From Muraenolepis orangiensis (Eukaryota > Chordata > Actinopteri > Gadiformes > Muraenolepididae), in the NCBI GenBank assembly GCA_027704905.1, contig CM051004.1, positions 7,047,873 through 7,111,872 on the forward strand: DNA of 64,000 nt. The letters run 5' to 3'. Positions within the stretch are counted from its first letter, which is position 1. Each line of letters opens with the position of its first letter. A model generated the notes under the pieces. That model worked only from the letters and a program-made list of their open reading frames with translations, searched no databases and was not told where the DNA came from. Positions 24,540 through 64,000 of this stretch are shown here, piece by piece. Both the position numbers and the translations under genes were made by a program.

Positions 24540-24700
24540 CGTGGTGTGTGTGTACGTGTATATGTATGTGTGTGTGTACGTGTATTTGTATGTGTACGTG
24601 TGTGCGCGCGCGTGGGTGTGTGCGCGTGCACGTGTGTGTACGTGTATTTGTATCTGTGTGCGTGCGTGCGTGTGTGTGTATGTGCGTGTGTGTATGCGGG
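24540..24700. repeat. GT/GC-rich alternating purine-pyrimidine tract
   Basis: Long alternation of GTGT, GTGC and GCGCGCG steps of Z-DNA type, just upstream of the hmg20b promoter. Frames through it encode only Cys-Val or His-Thr repeats. Confidence 0.85.
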
Positions 24701-24727
24701 GAGTGGGGGGGGGGGGTGGTAGCGGGG

Positions 24728-24807
24728 TAGCCAATCATGACGACGACTTCCAGCAGCCAATCACATTGAAGTCACTCTTCCTGCTTGGTCGAGAGGTTCA
24801 TGATAGG
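24728..24807 (+). promoter_or_regulatory. hmg20b promoter with two CCAAT boxes and probable non-coding exon 1
   Basis: CCAAT boxes at 24731-24735 and 24757-24761, each within AGCCAATCA, are typical NF-Y sites. A strong splice donor, GTAAGT, starts at 24808, just after TGATAGG. I infer a short untranslated first exon ending at 24807 and joining the acceptor at 25270. There is no TATA box, which fits a broadly expressed gene. The exact start site is unknown. Confidence 0.5.
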
Positions 24808-25273
24808 GTAAGTAATAAACATTTAGATTAAAAAAAAAAAGTATAACGATTTTAACGACGAAAACGCAGTGTGGATTGCAAACGTTTATCGCACTTCTAG
24901 ATATAGATTGTCGTTTTGTGCATTTTTCCCCCATGCGGTAAGAAGCATCGATGAGCGATGTACCTATTGTGCATATTATACGTGCCATGCGAACAGCGTA
25001 GTGTGTGTGTGAGCCGACCAACCAGCTAGGCTACCATGATGAAGTTGCTATCAAGTCTTTTATTATTAAAAAAAACATGGCTCGCTGTGTAGTTATTAAA
25101 AATAAAAACACACAACGCACACACCGGTCGTCTCAAAGTGCTTTCTGTTTTAAAACGTAGTTTTATGGCGCATAACCACACCACAGTCATTATACTCTTG
25201 CTCTTGCATAATGCACCCCGTCGCATCAATTGCCACGGCCTGTTTTCCATTGGGATTGTTTTGGTTGCAGGAT

Positions 25274-28200
25274 ATGGGGGGCGTCAAACAGGAGCAGGGA
25301 GAAGGGACACAGTCGAAGGGACATGCATCTGATCCAGTCCATGAGGAGGTAAATATTGGGACACCTTATTTCTACTATTTCTGCTACTTCTTCTACTAAT
25401 CTATTCTATAAAATTTGTAAACCAGTCTAGGTCTATTTCTTATCAAAGCATTGAATAATATAGATGTCATTGTGCAAAGCAGGAGATGAGCGCAATGCCC
25501 TTTTTATAATAATAATAATAATGTAAATCTCTCACATTTACAGCCAAAGAAGAGAGGCTGGCCAAAAGGAAAGAAAAGGAAGAAGGTGCTTCCTAATGGT
25601 CCCAAAGCGCCAGTAACCGGTTACGTCCGGTTCCTTAATGAACGCCGAGAGCAGATGCGGGCCCAATACCCTGATTTGCCTTTTCCAGAAATCACTAAGA
25701 GACTTGGGGCTGAGTGGAGTCGGTTAGTCCCTATTGACAAACAGGTAATTTTCCAGTGTAGATGAATGCAGATATCTCAAGATTCAAGATGTTTTTATTT
25801 GCCGTGTGCAGCAATTACAATGGAATGCTTACCCCCTATTCACTCCTGCAACAATACTATACTATGCTATACTATACTAAACTAAGCAATGCTATTCAAT
25901 ACTATACTATACACAACACTATATACTATAAACAACACAACTATAAACAGCCAATGTCCTGTCGCTGTTGGTGGCGCTGGTTGAGGATTTACAACCAAAT
26001 ACTATTACAACATACTCTCATTAAACCTGCATACATTCATCTATTGTGGTTAAATGAATGTCTGTTCAATAGTGGCAATCTCCCAAATGTCTATTCACCA
26101 AAATGGATTAGCTGTGCATGGGATATTCAAAACATGACCTGGGGGTTTGTCGCACAGCGCTACCTCGACGAGGCGGAGCGAGAGAAGGCTCAGTACGCCC
26201 GGGACCTGAAGGAGTATCACCAGACCGAAACGTTCCAGATCACTACTGCTAAGATCCAGGACAAGAAGGTCAAGAAAGGTAAACACACATCTTGATGATG
26301 CCGTTCTGTTTGCCAGTTGTCTCCATCCCCGTTTCCTAAATCACATACAACAACAGAAGGACTTGTGCATTGCAGCATCTTAAAGATCCGATTTGAGGGA
26401 GAAGAGAAGAGGGGAAATGAGAAAATAAAGCCCCCTTACCTCTTTGCTCCCTCCATCTCTATCCCTCCGAACCACTCAGGGAAGAGATGCCCTTATTGAT
26501 CAAAATTGAGCTGTATGAGACAATCTAAATTGAGGCTATCTAAACACAGCGGCAGACACATAGTCAACCGGAGCACATATTTCACAGAGCATTTCTCTCA
26601 CTAACAGTTTGCGGATGGCAATAACATTTCTGACAAACTACAACAATCTTTCTTACCTATAGTACCCCTTTTTAAATAAACTTAATAAATGTAAGCATGT
26701 CTTTTGGATTCCTTTGGCTAAACTCGGTCCTGTAGCAGTTCTAATTGTGTTGTAGTTACTCAAATTGTTGTATTGTATGCTTTGCTGGCACTCACTCGGA
26801 TAAAAGTGTCGGCGAAATGAATGTGGTGCCGGTGCATGCTAACCGATGTTATCTCCGTTCAGAGGATCCGCCGTCTGTGATCATCAACACAAGCTCGGGC
26901 TCAGCGTTACAAAGGGTACATTCACCATTTCTGATCTATATTGTTGTACTGTAGTAGTCTTTGACCTCACTGAGAAACACCTGAATTGTATTAATGTGTT
27001 TCTTTCTCTATAGGCTCCTGACATGACCAGCAGGTTTGATATCCCTATTTTCACAGAAGAGTTTCTGGACCAGAATAAAGGTAAACACTTGAATGGATCC
27101 TCTTGGTGTTTAGTTTAAGTGGGCGGTGCTTTGCTGAGAGGGAAAAAGGTTGTTTGTATGCATGCAGAGCTGTGGTTTCGTGGAGGCTGCCCAAAATGAA
27201 CATATTCTCTTTTGGGCATCATTTGCTGGCTTATTCGATTTGTTCATTTTTTTTATTTTTTCATAGTTTTGCTTTAATGAATATATCATATATCATATAT
27301 ATCATATATCATATATATCATATAAAAGACTGGGCACACAACACACACTTTGGGATCGATTTCACAACAGCTACACTGGCACAAACATTGAGATACAGAT
27401 TATTTTTAATAGGAGAAAATAGCAGAAATATATATCGATTGATTATTTTTTTTTTTATGAAGGTGCAGAATATGTCAATTTCAACGTTACCCTCGTATAA
27501 TTCTTACCCTATCCCGCCGTCGCTCTTGTCGCCGTCCCCAGCGCGCGAGGCGGAGTTGCGTCGGCTGCGCAAGGCCAATGTGGACTTTGAGGAGCAGAAC
27601 GCCGTGCTCCAGCGACACATCAAGGACATGTGCAGCGCCAAGGACCGGCTGGAGGCCGAGCTGGGCCAGGACGAGCTCCGCACGCAGGCCCTCCACAAGC
27701 ACCTGCTGGCCATCAAACACACGCTGGTCAGCAGTCTCTCCTCGGTCGCCTTGCCGGGTGAGCGCGCCACGTGCCTCCTTGTTCACACTGAAATCATAAC
27801 GCTTGTGTTTTATTATTTATCTTTTCTAAAAATGTGTTTCTCTGCATTTAACCCATCCGTGTATTAGGAGCAAAGGGCAGCTATTTCATACACGGCGGCC
27901 GGGGGGCAGTGTAGGGTAGCCTGGTGCCTTGCTCAAGGGCACCTCGGGCAGTGCCCCGTTGTTTCGGGGGCCTTGAACTGGCGACCTTTCGGTTCCCAAG
28001 CCAAGTGCTGCTCCCTTTTTGTTGTTGTGTTAATATTGGTTATGAACAATTGTAAAATATTATCAATCAATGACAAAAATCCTAGGTGCCCATGTTTCTC
28101 ACTAAACTAAGTATTTGCACCACCCATGTTATGTTAGTGTTGACAGTAAATAACATGCACATATACTGAATTTATTTTCATTTTCAACAGCGGTAGCTTT

Positions 28201-28894
28201 GCTTCCACGCAACTTTATTATTCCATTGGCTATAGAAACAAAAATGTTAAATTCCAGTTTTAGCGGCCGCTCCTCTTATTCACAACGCAGAAATCACAAC
28301 ACTTGAATTGAATTGTTTTTGCCATTCAGTAACGAGGTGGATGGATTGCATTCCGATATAAGTGAGCATTTAATGGCTTAGGTGTCTTGCCCAAGGACGT
28401 GTTGCTCATTGGGAGTTTGAACCCAGAACCTTTTGACTGGGTGGCAAACGCCCTAATCACTAGACTTTTTCTTTAGAATGTGTGCCACAGAATTGCTCCT
28501 GATGACCTTAAGAAGTGCTCTACAGAAGGACATTAACTTTGATCAAAAGTGTCTGTTTGTAGCAGGCACGCACACACGCTAAAAGCTCTTTAGAAGAACC
28601 GGTACAAGGGAGTAATTATGCCAAATGATATCGTCAGCGTATGTTTTAGTGGAGCCAGGAAGAGACCTCTGCCATGATTTTGATCACCCGGACCGGTAGT
28701 GTCCTTTTAACATTTGTCCTCCAGTCAAAGGTTAACAACAACATGGTTTCCCCTCAGGCACCGGTGAAACCCCATCCATGGGCTCTCTGGACTCCTACCT
28801 GAGCCGTCTGAGTGGAGCGCTGGAGGGCAACCCGGTCAAGCACCGCACCTTGCTCAACCAGGTGCGGGACGTCCTGTCTCACCTGGACAGGTAA
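25274..28894 (+). CDS. hmg20b: HMG20B / BRAF35, HMG-box subunit of the LSD1-CoREST complex
   Basis: Coding exons: 25274-25348 (exon opens at 25271), 25544-25744, 26158-26278, 26863-26915, 27014-27080, 27542-27757 and 28758-28894. They sum to 870 nt, about 289 residues (human about 317, recalled). The start is the first ATG after the acceptor, giving MGGVKQEQGEG, which aligns with VKQERGEG of human HMG20B. VKQE is a SUMO consensus. Next come a basic stretch (KKRGWPKGKKRKK), an HMG box at about residues 46-115 (GYVRFLNERREQ, PFPEITKRLGAEW, RYLDEAEREKAQY), the FDIPIFTEEFLDQNK linker and a heptad-rich coiled coil (AREAELRRLRK to about residue 243) of the kind that binds partners in BHC/CoREST. 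The ending VRDVLSHLDR resembles the HMG20A C-terminus, yet the rest favours HMG20B. The N-terminus is the least certain part. Confidence 0.9.
25772..25850 (-). mobile_element. 5'-truncated LINE tail in hmg20b intron
   Basis: AGATTCAAGATGTTTTTATTTGCC and the following GCAATTACAATGGAATGCTT look like the reversed 3' end of fish CR1/L2-type LINEs. It is followed by ACTATACTAT simple repeats to about 25935. There is no coding remnant. Confidence 0.5.
27835..28015 (-). mobile_element. tRNA-derived SINE, minus strand, in hmg20b intron
   Basis: CTGCATTTAACCCATCCG, GGGCAGTGTAGGG, GCCTTGCTCAAGGGCACC and then GAACTGGCGACCTTTCGGTT, the reversed B-box region of the tRNA-like head. Confidence 0.75.
28118..28305 (+). 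repeat. Unnamed dispersed repeat, copy 1
   Basis: Shares a colinear set of blocks with 30648-30845: CGCACCACC, ATGTT-TGTTGACA, AAATAACA, ACATA, TTATT, CTATAG/CTAAAG AAACAAA, TTCCA and CTTATT/TACTTG. Class unknown; possibly a non-autonomous transposon. Confidence 0.45.
28330..28470 (-). mobile_element. tRNA-like SINE remnant, minus strand
   Basis: GGTGTCTTGCCCAAGGAC, then TTTGAACCCAGAACCTTTTGACTGGGTGGCAAACGCC. This has the order and character of a reversed SINE with tRNA head, but is diverged from the other copies. Confidence 0.5.
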
Positions 28895-31150
28895 CCAAAG
28901 GCCCTTTTTATTTCCCCCAAATTTAAGGGGATTTCACTCAAAAGAAAAAAGTGCTAATTGATTGACAAATTGATTAGAATAGGCGCACAGTACATCCGAT
29001 CTTGTACAGAACACATTTTCTGCGACGACACAGCTGAGACTAATCGCCTGCTTTAATGGACTTTCAGTGAGAAACTATGAAGAGAGGCGGAGCCACGACG
29101 TCCACCTCGGAGTATGTCGGGTGAAAGCAGCGTAAGCGGGTGAGGGTGGCGGCGAGGTCGGGTCATTTTGGTGCTGTGCCGTGGAACATTGTGGGGAAAA
29201 CGGCAATAAGGACAATAACAGAAACGCACGCCGCCCGCCCGCCCGCCTCCCATGGTGTGTATGTGCATGCGCACATGGAAGGTGAATGCGTTGACCAGCG
29301 TTGTTTGTCAGTATACAGTACGTCACTGCTGTGTTGTTTTCAGGGGAAGCATACATGGCTCAGTTCACAGAAGAGGCAGAGTAGCTTTGCTATAACCGTG
29401 ACGAGCTGTGACACAAAAAACGCGCTAAATGTAAAAACAAATAGATTTTTTTTTCTTTTTCAATAGCTCCGCTTGTGGTTATTATTTTCATAGTCTGCCC
29501 GGCCTGCTCAGTACTCAGGGCCCCGCGCCTTGTAATCCGTTTAGAGAACTAAAGTGTAGTTGGCATATGTCCCTGAGGGCTGTACCTCGAAGCAATATTT
29601 AGTGGTCAGCTGTGCCATCCATCCCTTGCTGGATGAGGAGAACCTGTGACATACATTGGAGCAAAAGAACTGGATGAATGGTTTTAATGAATTATTTTGT
29701 GCTAATCCTAAGGTGAGTTGTTGATAGACCAAATATTGTTGTTATTATTATATTCCGTCATGTATGGGATCCTTTGGGAGTGTCTGAATTTCTATTTGTC
29801 AAGTTTATTTGTGTCATCCGGCGACATATTCCATGGAATCAATGCATCCATTTGTAATAAAATACGGTAACGGTTAAAAATACAGTACTTCTGTCCATGC
29901 AATTCAGAGTTCAATCAATGTGTTCCTTTGTCCTGTGTAATCGAGCGTTATAATGGTGACTTAGTTCAATCTTGTTAAGTGGCTCAGTCATCATCTCATG
30001 TACCAGCAGTTTCCAACCTTTCACTTTTGGTGTACCACTGAATTGAGAAGACTTTTGGCAGACCTCCTCATATGCGAACGGTTAAACGGATAAGTAAAAA
30101 GGTGCCATACGCAATTATGACTACTAAGAAGACCGTGGCCATTGGGCAAACAGTGGGACGAAAACGTCACTAATGAACACAAAACTTCAACGGAAAACAA
30201 TTGATGGAATGCAAAAAGCAACACTTATTTTTTAAATAAGCCGTAACACTATATTAACGGATGTATAATATATCTGTTTTCCAGTTATTTATTTATGTTT
30301 TTATTATTGTACGTCTTATTTCAAGAGGAAAATCTCACGCACCACCTGCAAAAGGCTGTCATATACTTTTTTTTTTTTATGTACGAAAACAACAGTCAAC
30401 CGTGGTTTTCCAGTTGAAAAGTATTTAATAGGGAATAAACATTTACGATTTACGAACACACCGTAAAATTAAAATAATGACAGAAAAAGTCGGTTCGTTC
30501 AAGTTCAAGTTTTTTTATTTGCCATTTGAAACAACTTTATACTACATCATTGCTGTACACAATATAAAGAACAATAAAGTGACTGATGGATGATATATGC
30601 ATATGGTGAAAAGGCCACATCAATTACTAGTGTATTTGCTATGTATTCGCACCACCTAATGTAATGTTCATGTTGACATCAAATAACAAATAGCACATTC
30701 ACTTACACATACATTTATTTGTTCTCCATGCGTATAAAACCCGAATGGAACGTGCTTCGCCACTAGAGGTCGCTGTTGGCTAAAGAAACAAATGTGTTGA
30801 ATTCCAATTTCAGAAGCAGAAGAACTACTTGTGGTGTTCAGCCACAGTCTCACTCTCACGACGTGACATGCATTTATCTTTCCATAATGATCCACACGCA
30901 CGCGATATGTGTGCTATTTGAGCCTTTACTGTAGTAAAAGTACTATAGATGTAGGCTATATGCAGGCATGTCTCGTTTACACTTCTTATTTCAATGTGTG
31001 CGAATTGCCTCAGAGTGCTTTTTGAGTGCACACTATTTAATACGTCATTAGGATAGGGTTGAGCTATTGGAAGTTATGGTCACGCTATATCCAGGTATTT
31101 CCAGCGGCAGTACGCTGTATCCCCCCTCCCCCCTCCCCAATCCCCCACCC
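28895..31150. other. hmg20b 3' flank and hmg20b-unc13a intergenic region
   Basis: No coding exon recognised. AATAAA at 29856-29861 is one possible distal polyadenylation signal for hmg20b; I cannot say which signal is used. A reversed LINE tail (GTTCAAGTTCAAGTTTTTTT) lies near 30497-30560, and the second copy of the unnamed repeat follows. Confidence 0.5.
30648..30845 (+). repeat. Unnamed dispersed repeat, copy 2
   Basis: Homologue of 28118-28305 in the same orientation. It includes GCCACTAGAGGTCGCTGTTG, a phrase common inside fish interspersed repeats. Confidence 0.45.
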
Positions 31151-31523
31151 CCCCCCCCCTTCGCTGACGTCACTTTCGGTGAGCTGTTCTCGTAGCTCTT
31201 GGTGCTGAAACTGAACAAGATGGCTGTGTGTTGGGGAGCGGAGAGCTCAGAATAGGAGGGGGGGTGGGAATAGTCATACATTTTGGCAGATCAAATATAT
31301 TTAAAACCAAAAATATCCGGAAGACTCTCTTGTCCAAGTCTTGCACCACAAGGATTTTTTTTCCGGTCACTGGGACAAGGCGTAAAGGGCCAAGCACAGG
31401 AGAGACGGTAGACTCCCCCGTTTCAAAAAGGGTGTTGCAGCCTTCAGATTATTACAGGGGGGGGGGGGGGAAAACGATTCCTGTGGAAAAAAAATCGTGA
31501 ACGACTGTAGGCTCATTAAAGAA
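31100..31523 (+). promoter_or_regulatory. unc13a promoter and 5' UTR region
   Basis: A perfect CRE (TGACGTCA) lies at 31165-31172, about 350 bp upstream of the start codon, beside C-rich tracts and no clear TATA box. The region 31220-31520 is probably 5' UTR and holds a poly-G run near 31457-31470. The transcription start cannot be placed from sequence alone. Confidence 0.45.
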
Positions 31524-63597
<32,074 letters not shown>

Positions 63598-63614
63598 GTA
63601 CAAATTAATGCTCT

Positions 63615-64000
<386 letters not shown>

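Larger units (their letters stand above)
22860..24720. other. eef2-hmg20b intergenic region
   Basis: No coding exon recognised. The right half holds an AT microsatellite and a GT/GC-rich tract next to the hmg20b promoter. Confidence 0.6.

Noticed and set aside
25762..26295. 177-codon frame covering an hmg20b exon
   Set aside because: Only its last third (26158-26278) is exon; the rest is intron and repeat read through the acceptor.
27103..27867. 254-codon frame covering an hmg20b exon
   Set aside because: Only 27542-27757 is exon; flanks are intron.

Overview
The window is a stretch of vertebrate, almost certainly teleost fish, nuclear DNA. It has intron-rich genes with GT-AG splice sites, fish-type non-LTR retrotransposons, tRNA-derived SINEs and very dense microsatellite and minisatellite DNA. 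The extreme load of (CA)n and (TC)n repeats recalls gadiform (cod-like) genomes, but that is only an impression. Three protein-coding genes lie on the + strand, head to tail.

Layout. Positions 1-2110 hold a decayed L2-like LINE on the minus strand. From 2.1 to 16.1 kb there is no gene, only simple repeats, a fossil Ty3/gypsy fragment, LTR-like repeats, SINE tails and a large fold-back element with an 89-bp perfect palindrome at its core. eef2 (elongation factor 2) runs from a TATA/TOP promoter at about 16.1 kb to 22.8 kb. Its 13 exons join to an 856-residue protein, and two of its introns carry copies of a C/D box snoRNA that fits SNORD37. hmg20b (BRAF35, a subunit of the LSD1-CoREST complex) runs from about 24.7 to 28.9 kb and encodes about 289 residues. 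unc13a (Munc13-1, a synaptic vesicle priming factor) starts at 31,524 and runs off the right edge. The 21 exons seen give 1,029 codons with the splice phase intact throughout: C2A, a long acidic linker, the calmodulin site, C1 and C2B. The MUN and C2C parts must lie beyond the window.

The unc13a introns are swollen by tandem repeats: three different minisatellites in introns 5-7 and long (CA)n and (TC)n arrays in most introns. Intron 18 shows traces of an old tandem duplication of exons 18-20, a LINE insertion and a hAT-type DNA transposon with a perfect 8-bp target-site duplication. The three genes do not form a pathway: eef2 is a housekeeping translation gene that also hosts snoRNAs, hmg20b is a chromatin regulator, and unc13a is a neuronal exocytosis gene.

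Exon boundaries were read by eye from splice consensus, reading phase and recalled family sequence. No alignment or transcript data were used.
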